A stretch of DNA of 64,000 bases, from positions 124,001-188,000 of the forward strand of contig CAVZAE010000004.1 of the NCBI GenBank assembly GCA_963773195.1. The letters are read 5' to 3'. Below are positions 29,377 to 37,854 of the stretch, in pieces; the first letter of the stretch is position 1; each line of letters starts with the position of its first letter. A program made the position numbers and the translations under genes. Below the pieces are notes generated by a model that saw only the letters and a program-made list of their open reading frames with translations, did no database searches and was not told where the DNA came from. Origin of the DNA: CAIWHR01 sp963773195 (GTDB lineage Bacteria > Pseudomonadota > Gammaproteobacteria > Burkholderiales > Casimicrobiaceae).

Positions 29377-30237
29377 ATGACCAAACCGTCATCAATATCG
29401 CTTGAAAGTCGCATCCGCGACGTCTACGACGAACTGACCGAGAACGAGCACCGACTCGCCGACGTAATTCTGGCCGCGCCCGGCGAAATCGCCACGCACA
29501 GTGCGGCGGAACTATCGGCGCTCGCGGGCGTGTCGCCGGCAACGACGACGCGCTTCTTCCAGAAGCTTCGCTATGAGACCTACGAGCAAGCGCGGCGACA
29601 AGCGCGCGATGCGCAAAGAAGTGGCTCGCCGCTCTACCTGCAGCGTCTGGAGCCGAAGGCGACTGAACTGGAGAGGCTGGTCCGTGCGCACATGGACAAT
29701 GAGATTGCGAACCTGGTCAACGCCTATCGCGCGCTCGACCTGAACACACTGCCAGTCATCGTGGAGAAGATGGCTACCGCGCATCGGCTGGCATTTCTCG
29801 GATACCGGCATAGCCAGCCGATCGCTGCGATGCTGTATCGCAACCTCCTGGAGGTGCGCGGCAATCTTCATCTGGTGCCCGCACCGGGTGATACGTTGGC
29901 CGAGTGGTTGTGCGATTTCGGTCCGCAGGATATGGTTGTTTGCGTCGGATTGCGCCGCCGCGTTCCACAACTTTTGAGCGCGATGGAAGCACTCGCCTCG
30001 ATGAAGGTTCCTACGCTGTATATCTCCGATGTCATCATTGGCAGGGCTGGCAAACTGGCGCAATGGGTCATCCGCTGCCACACGGATGGTTACATGGTGT
30101 TCGACAGCAATGCCGCAGTGGCGGGCGTTGCCAACCTGCTGTACTCCCTCGTTGCGCGCGACATCGCGCGCACTCGCAGTACGCGCCTCGAGAAGATCGA
30201 ACGCATGCACGAGATCTTGCGCGAGCTGGAAAGGTAG
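29377..30237 (+). CDS. RpiR/MurR-family transcriptional regulator
   Basis: The 286-residue protein has an N-terminal winged helix-turn-helix (LTENEHRLADVILAAPGEIA, then HSAAELSALAGVSPATTTRF, about residues 16-70). It has a C-terminal SIS domain (about 125-265: HRLAFLGYRHSQPIAAMLY, PQDMVVCVGLRR). RpiR SIS domains bind phosphosugars or other small ligands. As the last gene of the operon it is the probable local regulator, with the palindrome at 24147-24157 as a candidate site. The start at 29377 has only a weak ribosome site. Confidence 0.88.
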   Translation: MTKPSSISLESRIRDVYDELTENEHRLADVILAAPGEIATHSAAELSALAGVSPATTTRFFQKLRYETYEQARRQARDAQRSGSPLYLQRLEPKATELERLVRAHMDNEIANLVNAYRALDLNTLPVIVEKMATAHRLAFLGYRHSQPIAAMLYRNLLEVRGNLHLVPAPGDTLAEWLCDFGPQDMVVCVGLRRRVPQLLSAMEALASMKVPTLYISDVIIGRAGKLAQWVIRCHTDGYMVFDSNAAVAGVANLLYSLVARDIARTRSTRLEKIERMHEILRELER

Positions 30238-30394
30238 CTTTTGGAAAAGTGGGACGCGTTTCGATTTGGCAATCCAGAGCCCGTGTTGGACGACACCGGT
30301 CTTGATCACCACAGGCATCCCGCGCCCAGCACGATGGCACACCGACCGGCGCGACGGCCGTCGCTAACGAACTGCCGGGGCGGCCCTGAGCAAG

Positions 30395-31439
30395 TCAGGG
30401 CTTGGGCACGCCAGCCGACCACTCGGGCCAGTTCGCGACGATGTGATCGACCACGCGGCTGCCCACCAGCTCGATGTTTTCCACCGTCTCCGCAAAGCCG
30501 CCAGCCGTTTCGCCCGGCGCCGGGTCCAGGTGCTGCAGCGTGGTTTCCGTCGGGCTGCCCTGGTCGAAATTGACGGCGCCGCGCAGGCTCATCACGCGGT
30601 CGGTGCCGTGGGTGCGCTTGATCACGAGGGTGATGGCGGCGCGCTTCCATTTCGGTGATGACGTAGTCGTCGGCGCCGTAGAGCTTGGCGATGTACTGCG
30701 CCTGCTTCGACATGCCGGGGCCGTGGAAGAAGGTGTCGCCGGTCATGTGCGTGCCGGTGCCGACGAAGGGCGCGCGGCGGGCCGCGGCGTCGGGGTAGCG
30801 CAGGCGGTACTTGCTGGCGGACTCGGCGTCTTTCAGCGGCGTGTCGGCCGAGAGCTTCATGGCCCAGCTCACGAGGTCGGGGTTGAGCTTGAAGCGGCGG
30901 TATTCCTCGTAACCTTTGCGCGGCATGAAGGTCGGCTCGCCGGGCTTGTTCTCTTCGGGCGCCCAGCGGTGGCCCAGGTCATAGTCGACCACCCAGGTGG
31001 CCCAGCTCACCTCGCCGATGGTGCCGCGCGAGGGCGGCGTGCCGGCCACGCCCGAGATCACGTAGTAGCTCTGGGAGAAGTCGAACTGCGGGTTCAGCAG
31101 GATCGCCTGCATCGACGACGACGAGTTGACCTTGCCCATGCCGAGCACCGCGCCGCACACGCCGTCGGTGTTGCAGTACACGGGCTGCAGCGCGCCGGGC
31201 ACGGCGATGGGTTTGGCGTCCTTCCAGTAGCGCTCGTACCAGTGCTGAAACTCGCCGGCACGGTCGCCCGTGTTCTGGCCGATCTCGAACATGGCGGCGA
31301 CGAAGACCTTGACCTTTACGGGCGCGGGCGGGGCCGAAGCGGTCGGGTTGGAAGTGGAAGCACAGGCCGTGAAGAGCAGCGCCGCGGCGGGCACGGCCAG
31401 CCAGCGGGCAGCGAAAAGGGAGGACTTGAAGGAAGTCAT
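30395..31439 (-). CDS. Purine nucleoside permease (NUP family) lipoprotein, one frame change
   Basis: The protein has about 346 residues. The signal peptide has a lipobox LLFTAC (lipid anchor on Cys). NUP-family core segments are VFVAAMFEIGQNTGDRAGEF, QHWYERYW, YYVISGVAGTPPSRG, GEVSWATWVVDYDLGHR and GTGTHMTGDTFFHGPGMS. A one-base insertion near 30648 separates the last 80 residues (RTHGTDRVMSLRGAVNFDQG onward). Fungal homologues transport purine nucleosides; the bacterial proteins look periplasmic and phosphorylase-like. The gene is convergent with the DUF1989 operon. Confidence 0.85.
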
Positions 31440-31444
31440 TCTGG

Positions 31445-31644
31445 AACCCCATCGTCGAAGGCCGCACAGAGGCCATCCCCTCTCATCTTCACGACCGTAC
31501 CGCGGTGACCTTCGACCGCCGATCGCGCCAAAAGCGTCGCGGCGCGCCAGCGCTGGCCGCATCCGCTCGGGCTGGCGGTCCCAGGCCGGGTGCTCCCTCG
31601 ATGTCGGTGAAGAGAAAGGCCGTAAGTGTGTACGGATCGCACAT
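31445..31644 (-). pseudogene. Remnant of a class III nucleotidyl cyclase (N-terminal end)
   Basis: From the ATG at 31644 the frame reads TAFLFTDIEGAPGLG. After one shift it reads AAVEGHRGTVVKMRGDGLCAAFDD. Together these match the start of the cyclase domain at 34017 (LLFTDIEGSTALW and GTVVKMTGDGMHAVFA), including both metal-binding Asp regions. The sequence then stops and gives way to the start of the nucleoside permease gene, so about 90% of the gene is gone. Confidence 0.7.
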
Positions 31645-31659
31645 GCCAATGGAAGACCG

Positions 31660-31791
31660 TGACCCTGCTCGGTAGGCCGCCTTCTTCCTCTTGCCGTAGT
31701 TAGAGTCATAGCCTGGCTCGATCAGGTCCCCCGGCTTCAGGTCAGCCTTCGTGCCATGGTAGAACCGCTGCGAACTCAGGTCGTCTGCCAT
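31660..31791 (-). pseudogene. arr: Remnant of rifampin ADP-ribosyltransferase (N-terminal 42 residues)
   Basis: From the ATG at 31791 the frame encodes RFYHGTKADLKPGDLIEPGY and then SNYGKRKKAAY. This is the conserved N-terminus of Arr enzymes, which inactivate rifampin by ADP-ribosylation using NAD+. After residue 42 the sequence changes and runs into the cyclase remnant. The C-terminal catalytic part is absent, so no resistance is expected. Confidence 0.72.
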
Positions 31792-31838
31792 CGGCTCGCA
31801 CTCATGCGGTATTCGTCGCCGACGTCTTGATGCCAGAG

Positions 31839-33089
31839 TCACAAGCCGGACTCCGCGAGCGTGTACGCGGGATCCATGGTGAACAGTTCTTGCGGCTGGG
31901 CAATGCCCTTCATCGCATAGCGACCGACGCTGACAAGCCGGTGCCGTGCTTGACCTGAAGCTTGTGCGAAGGCGGTCGACACGATGACGGCCTGCTCGAG
32001 GGAAGCGCAAAAGGACTCGATGCGCGCCGCCTCGTTGACAGCGGGGCCGAGAACGGTGAAATCGAGTCGTCGCGGACTGCCCAGATTGCCATAGAGGAGT
32101 TCGCCCACGTGGAGCGCAATGTGCGCGTTGGTGATCGGCATGCCGTGAGCTGCGCGTCGCACATTCAGTGTGGCAATCCGATCCTGCAGCCTTGCCGCTG
32201 TGTCGAGCGCGCGTCTGCACGCTTGTGCCATGTCAGCCTGTGGAAAGATGGCCAGAATGCCATCGCCGATGAACTTCAACACGTGCCCGCCATGCGCCTC
32301 GATCTCCTCGACCTGCGCCTCGGCGTAGTCATTCAGAAGCTCGAGCACTGTGCCCGCGCTCGCCGTGTCGGAGATGCGAGTGAATCCAACGAGGTCGCTA
32401 AACCAGACAACGGCACGTATCGGCTCGGCCCGTCCGCGAACGATATTGCCTGCGAGCACGCGTTCCGCGGCATCGCTTCCGAGATATGTTCGGATCAGAG
32501 TACGTGCCGTCCGATTCATCGTCCTCAACATGAACATCAAAGTGAGGGGTGGCATGACCCCTGCAAGCAGCTGGATTCTGGCGGCACTGAAGCCGCCCGG
32601 ATTATCCGTGGTCCACGAGGCTACAACGCCTTCACCTTCGCCCAAGCGCACACTCTCGCCGACGCGCGAAGCGATCGCAACGTAGTCGGTCACTCCATCA
32701 TCCTGGAAACCATCGAGCATCGGGAACTCGCCTCTGCGATAAGTCGCATCCAACCTCCGTCGCAGTATCGGCTCATGGCTTTCGAGGAGGTGGAAGAAAG
32801 GACTGCGCATCCAATCTTGATTCGCCAACGGGTCATCCGAGCGTGGGAATTCCTCCTCGAGTGCACCTCGGTCGCGTAGCCACCGCACGCCACGGGCGTC
32901 GAACGTCGGGTCGAGAAGGTCGTGGGCGACCGAGGCTCGCACGATCGAGAGCCCCGCAAGGTTCATCCGCTCGCAGACCCCTGCGAGAATTTCGACCTCG
33001 TTCGCACCCGCCATCGTCTGAGCAATGATCCATTCGCTAATCGCGATTCTGAGATCTTCTTCCACGGCACGTTGTCCGGACTTTGGCAT
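31839..33089 (-). CDS. Class III adenylate/guanylate cyclase
   Basis: The 416-residue protein has a C-terminal catalytic domain (about residues 215-400). Metal-binding Asp residues are in VVWFSDLVGFTRISD and LKFIGDGILAIFP. The loop LDFTVLGPAVNEAARIES is the usual nucleotide/transition-state region (N-x-x-A-R). The N-terminal 210 residues resemble the sensor part of soil-bacterial cyclases (RMNLAGLSIVRASVAHDLLD, then RSPFFHLLES) and may bind a ligand. It makes cAMP or cGMP in the cytoplasm; substrate choice is not certain from sequence. It stands alone on the minus strand. Confidence 0.88.
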   Translation of the reverse strand: MPKSGQRAVEEDLRIAISEWIIAQTMAGANEVEILAGVCERMNLAGLSIVRASVAHDLLDPTFDARGVRWLRDRGALEEEFPRSDDPLANQDWMRSPFFHLLESHEPILRRRLDATYRRGEFPMLDGFQDDGVTDYVAIASRVGESVRLGEGEGVVASWTTDNPGGFSAARIQLLAGVMPPLTLMFMLRTMNRTARTLIRTYLGSDAAERVLAGNIVRGRAEPIRAVVWFSDLVGFTRISDTASAGTVLELLNDYAEAQVEEIEAHGGHVLKFIGDGILAIFPQADMAQACRRALDTAARLQDRIATLNVRRAAHGMPITNAHIALHVGELLYGNLGSPRRLDFTVLGPAVNEAARIESFCASLEQAVIVSTAFAQASGQARHRLVSVGRYAMKGIAQPQELFTMDPAYTLAESGL

Positions 33090-33272
33090 TTCAACTTCCC
33101 GCGGGTCCTCGCCTGGGTCGTCGAATTAGGGCGCCCTGGCAACTTCCGGCGTCCCCAATCTATTTGGCCGGCGGGCTGCGGTCAACTCCGAAATCGACGC
33201 CCGCCAGTGCTCAGCCCCCCGCCCCGACGGGGCCGCACCTTGTTCTCGTCCGCCTGTCGTGCTCGGCAAACC

Positions 33273-33638
33273 TCACGCCTCGGCGCCAAAGTCCGGTCCC
33301 TCCAACTGTCGCACTTCGCACTCGATGTCCCAGTCGTCGCCGTGGATTCTCAGGAAGCGCTTGGTCAGCTCGATCGCGGCTTGTACCGACGGCGCCTCCA
33401 GGATCGCAAAGCCGCCGATCACCTCCTTGGTCTCCAGGAAGGGCCCATCGACCGTCGACAACTTACCGCCGCGCAGGCGGACGCGCGTGCCTTCAGCAGT
33501 CGGTCGGAGCCCGGCGGTGTGGATCAATACGCGCTCGCGCGTCATATCCTCAATAAGCTTGCCCATATCCTTCATCAGTCGCTCGCTCGGCACTCGGCCG
33601 CTGTTTTCGTCGATGCGGATCATCGAAAGGAATTGCAT
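33273..33638 (-). CDS. YCII-related (DGPF-type) protein
   Basis: The 121-residue protein is short and soluble. Motifs MQFLSMIRID, GLRPTAEGTRVRLRGGKL, VDGPFLETKEVIGGFAILEA and SVQAAIELTKRF are those of DGPF/YCII proteins, which form dimeric alpha-beta barrels. Such genes often sit beside ECF sigma factors; none is here. The biochemical role is unknown for most members. The ribosome site is close to the ATG at 33638. Confidence 0.87.
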   Translation of the reverse strand: MQFLSMIRIDENSGRVPSERLMKDMGKLIEDMTRERVLIHTAGLRPTAEGTRVRLRGGKLSTVDGPFLETKEVIGGFAILEAPSVQAAIELTKRFLRIHGDDWDIECEVRQLEGPDFGAEA

Positions 33639-34016
33639 GTCTATCTCCAGTTAGGGGATGGCGAGGACATCGAACGGAGTCCACCCGAGTGTCCTCCTCC
33701 TATAGTCGAACGGGGAGCCGCCAGATCGACATCTGCGGCAAACCACTTCGCCATGCGACCTTGTCGCGGTGAGTGCCTTCATCCCTAACTGCAAGCGCCA
33801 CCGCGCGGTTGCGTCTCCGCTTCTGGCCGGAAGCAGTCTATCCTCTCCGACCGCCTGCGACCGGTAGCGGGCGTTCAGCCTCCTCCGAAGCGGTCGTTGC
33901 AGCGTGCCGAGGCGGCCACAAGGGTACGTAACCGTCGTCATGATGCCTTCATACGCCTTGCGCCGGCGGGGCGTGGTCTGGCCAAATACGGTAGCGGGAT
34001 ATCTTCCTCGCAGCCC
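33639..34016. other. Intergenic region with a dispersed-repeat copy
   Basis: No gene is supported. At 33816-33840 the sequence CTCCGCTTCTGGCCGGAAGC continues to AGTCT. The 16-mer CTGGCCGGAAGCAGTC within it also occurs exactly near 37699. This belongs to the same degenerate family as copies near 10366 and 60683. Confidence 0.5.
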
Positions 34017-36671
34017 ATGCCTCAACCGAATCGCGCTCTCGCGTCGCCGTCGGCCGAAACGCTGACGCTGCTGTTCACCGACATCGAGGGCAGCACGGCA
34101 TTGTGGGAGAGGGACGGCGCGCGGATGTCGCAGGTGCTAGCCGCCCACGACGCGCTCGCCCGGCGCGCGGTCGAGACCTGGCGCGGGACCGTCGTCAAGA
34201 TGACGGGCGACGGCATGCATGCGGTGTTCGCTACCGCAGAGGATGCGCTCGCGGCGACGCTGGAGCTGCAGCAGTCGCTCCTCGACCCGGCGGCGACCGG
34301 CGGCGTGGCGCTGCGGGTGCGCTGCGGGCTGCACGCGGGCCAGGTCGAGCGACGCGATAACGACTGCTTCGGGATTTCGGTCAACCGCGCCGCGCGGATC
34401 ATGAGCGCGGCGCACGGAGGGCAGGTGCTCCTGTCGCGGGCGGTGGCGGACGAGATACGTACGAGGCTGCCGGCAGAGGTGTCGCTGCGGGATCTCGGCC
34501 GGGTGCGGCTCAAGGATCTGGCGATCGCGGAGCATGTGTTTCAAGCGGTGCATCCGCGCCTTCGGGAGCAGTTTCCGGCGCTGCGCTCGCTCGAGGAGAC
34601 CCCGAACAATCTGCCGCAGCAGGCGACGAGCTTCGTCGGCCGGAGCCGGGAGCTGGCGGAGCTAGCCGGGCTGTTGGGGAAGACGCGGCTCCTGACGCTG
34701 ACCGGCTCCGGAGGTTGCGGGAAGACGCGGCTCGGCTTGCAGGTGGCGGCCGACGCGCTGGAGCAATTTCCGGACGGCGTGTGGCTCGTGGAACTGGCAC
34801 CGCTGACGGACGCGGGACTCGTCGCACCCACGGTGGCGACGGTGTTGGGTTTGAAGGAGGAGGTCGGGAAGGCGGTCACGCAGACGCTGGGCGACTATCT
34901 CCGGGACAAGAAGCTTCTGGTGCTGCTCGACAACTGCGAGCACCTGCTCGACGGCTGCGCGCGGCTCGCCGACGCGATCCTGCGGCACTGCCCCGGCGTG
35001 CGAATCCTCGCGAGCAGTCGCGAGGCGCTCGCCATCGCCGGCGAGCAGGCGTATCGCGTGCCGTCGCTGTCGGTGCCCGATCCGAGCCAGGCGCGCACGC
35101 CGGAGTCGATCGCGCCCTTCGAAGCGGTGCAACTGTTCACCGACCGCGCTGTGCTCGCCCGCTCCGATTTCCGCGTCACTGCGGGGAATGCCGCGACGAT
35201 TGCGTCGATCTGCTACCGGCTGGACGGGATTCCGCTGGCGCTCGAGCTGGCGGCGGCGCGCGTGCGTTCCCTGTCGGTCAAGGAGATCGACGAGAAGCTC
35301 TACGAGCGCTTCCGCCTGCTGACCGGTGGCTCGCGGACCGCGCTGCCGCGCCAGCAGACGCTGCGCTCGATGATCGACTGGAGCTACAACCTGCTCAACG
35401 ATCCCGCGAAACGGCTGCTGCAGCGGCTGTCGGTGTTCTCGGGCGGCTGGTCGCTGGTCGCGGCCGAGCGCGTGTGCGCCGGCGACGGCATGGAAGAGGA
35501 CGAGGTGCTCGACCTCCTGACCTCGCTCGCCGACAAGAACCTGGTCGCAGCGGATCCGATCGACGGCGACTCACGCTTCCGGCTCGTCGAAACGGTGCGC
35601 CAGTACGCGCGGGAGAAACTGCTGGAGGACGCCGGCGGCGAGGCGGTCCGGGAGCGGCATCTCGGCCATTTCGTGTCGCTCGCCGAGGAAGCGGAGCCGA
35701 GGCTCCAAGAGGCCGATCAGGCAACATGGCTGAGTCGCCTCGAACAGGAGCATGACAACCTCCGCGCCGCGCTCGAATGGAGCCTCGTTTCGACGGCGAC
35801 GGACCCGGGCCTGCGGCTCTGCGGCGCGCTGCAGCGGTTCTGGATCACGCGAGGGCACTACACCGAAGGCCGCGAGTGGTGCGCACGCGTGCTGGAAGCC
35901 GCGCGCGCCGAGGCGCCGGCGCTTGCCCGCGCGAAGGCCCTCAATTGCGCCGGCCTGCTCGCCTACCACCAGGTCGACTACGCGGCGGCGCGGGCGCAGC
36001 ACGAGGCGAGCCTCGCGATCCGGCGCCAGCTGGGCGACCGGCGCAGCGTCGCTGTATCGCTCAATAACCTGGGCCTCGTGGCGCTGGACCAGGGCGATCT
36101 CGATTCGGCGCGGTCGCTGCACGAGGAGAGCCTCGCGATCGCGCGCGAATTGGGAAACCGAAACGGCGTCGCTCGCTCGCTCGGCAATCTCGGGATGGTC
36201 GCCTCCGAGCAGCACGATTTCGCCGCCGCGCGGGCGTTGTTCGAGGAGTGCCGCGCGCTCATGCGGGAGCTCGGCGACCGCGAAGGCACGGCGATCTCGT
36301 TGCACAGCCTTGGCGGAGTCGCGTATGAGCAAGGCGACTACGATGCGGCATGCGCGCACTACCGCGAGAGCCTCGCGATCCTGCGCGAACTCGGCCATCG
36401 CGGACGGATCGCGTACTCGCTCGAAGAGCTGGCGGCGGTCTTCGCGGCGCTGGGCAGAGTGCGGCACGCGGCCCGCCTCTGCGGCGCGGCGCAGAGGCTG
36501 CGCGAAGAAGTCGGCGCGCCGGCTCCGTCAGAGGACTCGGTCTTCGCGGCACGGATCGCCGCGGCCCGCAAGGCGCTTGGCGACGACGCCGACTTCGACC
36601 GCGCCTGGCAGGAAGGACGCGGGCTCACGCTCGAGCAGGCGCTCGAGCTCGGCTCGGCGTCACCCCGCTAG
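34017..36671 (+). CDS. Cyclase-ATPase-TPR fusion protein
   Basis: The protein has 884 residues from the ATG at 34017. Residues 14-170 are a class III cyclase domain with Asp22 (LLFTDIEGSTALW), Asp65 (KMTGDGMHAVFA) and SVNRAARIM. Residues 200-480 are a STAND/NB-ARC-type ATPase with Walker A GSGGCGKT (220-227), Walker B LLVLLDNCEHLL and sensor RILASSREAL. Residues 640-830 carry about five tetratricopeptide repeats (A-x-x-x-H-E-x-S-L-A-I-x-R-x-L-G-D/N-R). No DNA-binding domain is present. Such proteins are thought to be signal-responsive switches. No clear operon partner is seen. Confidence 0.9.
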   Translation: MPQPNRALASPSAETLTLLFTDIEGSTALWERDGARMSQVLAAHDALARRAVETWRGTVVKMTGDGMHAVFATAEDALAATLELQQSLLDPAATGGVALRVRCGLHAGQVERRDNDCFGISVNRAARIMSAAHGGQVLLSRAVADEIRTRLPAEVSLRDLGRVRLKDLAIAEHVFQAVHPRLREQFPALRSLEETPNNLPQQATSFVGRSRELAELAGLLGKTRLLTLTGSGGCGKTRLGLQVAADALEQFPDGVWLVELAPLTDAGLVAPTVATVLGLKEEVGKAVTQTLGDYLRDKKLLVLLDNCEHLLDGCARLADAILRHCPGVRILASSREALAIAGEQAYRVPSLSVPDPSQARTPESIAPFEAVQLFTDRAVLARSDFRVTAGNAATIASICYRLDGIPLALELAAARVRSLSVKEIDEKLYERFRLLTGGSRTALPRQQTLRSMIDWSYNLLNDPAKRLLQRLSVFSGGWSLVAAERVCAGDGMEEDEVLDLLTSLADKNLVAADPIDGDSRFRLVETVRQYAREKLLEDAGGEAVRERHLGHFVSLAEEAEPRLQEADQATWLSRLEQEHDNLRAALEWSLVSTATDPGLRLCGALQRFWITRGHYTEGREWCARVLEAARAEAPALARAKALNCAGLLAYHQVDYAAARAQHEASLAIRRQLGDRRSVAVSLNNLGLVALDQGDLDSARSLHEESLAIARELGNRNGVARSLGNLGMVASEQHDFAAARALFEECRALMRELGDREGTAISLHSLGGVAYEQGDYDAACAHYRESLAILRELGHRGRIAYSLEELAAVFAALGRVRHAARLCGAAQRLREEVGAPAPSEDSVFAARIAAARKALGDDADFDRAWQEGRGLTLEQALELGSASPR

Positions 36672-36769
36672 ATCGGACTCGACGCGCGGCGAGATGCGGG
36701 CCGCAACGCAACGTGCCAGCTAGCAACAACTCGGAGTTGGCGCTGCAGTAGCAGATTAGCACTCCAGGC

Positions 36770-37282
36770 TCAGCGGTCGAGTCGCCTTGTGGTGGTCGAC
36801 GGACGAGTGCTTTCCGTTCGAGAGCGGTACTCGTGCCAGATCAGTACCATCACGACCGCGTCGAGCACCGTAAGAGCAAGCAGGATCATCGAGTGCGTAC
36901 GGCCGAATCGGTGCAACTGATACACGACAAATATCGCGAGCACAGACAACGCGAGGGGGAACGCCCAGAGCCGATCGCGAAGCAGACTCGCGGCAAGAAA
37001 GACCTTCAGGATTCCGTGTCCAATTAGGTAGGCGCTCGCAAAATGCTTAGTTTCGACGGAAAAGGTCTCCGCCGCGTGACGCAGTGTCATGACCAGCCAG
37101 TCGTCGGGCTCCTCCGCCAACTCGTGCTGGGTAAGCACGACGACCAGACGTTGCAGAGCGGTTGGGCTGACCAACAGGAGCAGTACGCCGCCGATGAATT
37201 CCAGCACGCCGTCGAGGCCCTTGACTACGACCGCTACTTGAAAGAGACGATGCAGACTCCCGTCTCCTGGCCGGTGGTCCAT
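36770..37282 (-). CDS. DUF2127 membrane protein
   Basis: The 170-residue protein has four hydrophobic helices (VVVKGLDGVLEFIGGVLLLL, SAYLIGHGILKVFLAASLL, LSVLAIFVVYQLHRFGRTHS and LLALTVLDAVVMVLIWHEY). The Lys-Gly in helix 1, GHGxxK in the middle and Y-Q-x-H-R-x-x-x-T are the DUF2127 signature. The function is unknown. It stands alone downstream of the large cyclase fusion on the opposite strand. Confidence 0.82.
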   Translation of the reverse strand: MDHRPGDGSLHRLFQVAVVVKGLDGVLEFIGGVLLLLVSPTALQRLVVVLTQHELAEEPDDWLVMTLRHAAETFSVETKHFASAYLIGHGILKVFLAASLLRDRLWAFPLALSVLAIFVVYQLHRFGRTHSMILLALTVLDAVVMVLIWHEYRSRTESTRPSTTTRRLDR

Positions 37283-37331
37283 CGGCGCAATCCCGACTCG
37301 ATTTATGCCGCGGTTGGCACGGTCAGATTTG

Positions 37332-37351
37332 TATCGTGGGGCTTCGCTTTG
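37332..37351 (+). repeat. 20-base exact copy of the 16011 hairpin arm
   Basis: TATCGTGGGGCTTCGCTTTG matches 16011-16030 exactly and is followed, after one extra base, by GTGCTG as in the first copy. Here the complementary left arm is missing, so no hairpin forms. It could be a half-copy of a dispersed hairpin element. Confidence 0.5.
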
Positions 37352-37435
37352 AGTGCTGAGTCAGCAAACGACGCCACATCGCGCGCGCGACCACTTTGGT
37401 AAGCACAGCCCCGGCAGTCGCCGAGGCCGCGCCTC

Positions 37436-37555
37436 TCAGTGCTTGATGAAGGGCACAGCGTCGCTCGCGTGCTTTTTCTGCTGCTTGATCGCCTTCTTTT
37501 CTTTTGGGGTGTGCTGTGGCTTCTTCTTGTTTTCTTTCGGGGGTTGATGAGACAT
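37436..37555 (-). CDS. Small highly basic protein (39 residues)
   Basis: The start at 37555 has a near-ideal ribosome site (AGGAGCGAACG before ATG). The peptide opens MSHQPPKENKKKPQHTPKEK and continues with KAIKQQKKHAS, so it is about 35% lysine with no hydrophobic segment. Similar short lysine-rich proteins are annotated as hypothetical in many proteobacteria. It could bind nucleic acid or ribosomes, but nothing in the sequence proves this. Confidence 0.6.
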   Translation of the reverse strand: MSHQPPKENKKKPQHTPKEKKAIKQQKKHASDAVPFIKH

Positions 37556-37854
37556 CGTTCGCTCCTGTATACCGCCGGGACCGTGGCGTTCTATCACTAT
37601 AGGCCAACGCCCCGTGATACGCAGGCCCGGCCCCGGGTAGGGTGGGAAAGGAGGCGCCGGCAGCTCACCGGGAAAGGGGCGGCACGGACTGTCTGCCGCT
37701 GGCCGGAAGCAGTCCGTCATCGAGCACCCGCTTCCGACCCAAAGCCGTCGGAAACGGCCCTCGGAACCGGACAGGAAAATCGACGCGAGCGGCCTAATCG
37801 GCTAACGGATGGCCGCGGGCGAAGTAGTTATACGCAGTGCAAGCTGTCCAAGGG
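37556..37854. other. Intergenic region with dispersed-repeat copy
   Basis: At 37691-37720 there is CTGCCGCTGGCCGGAAGCAG followed by TCCGTCATCG. This is a member of the same short repeat as 33816, sharing CTGGCCGGAAGCAGTC exactly. No gene is supported in the remaining bases. Confidence 0.5.
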
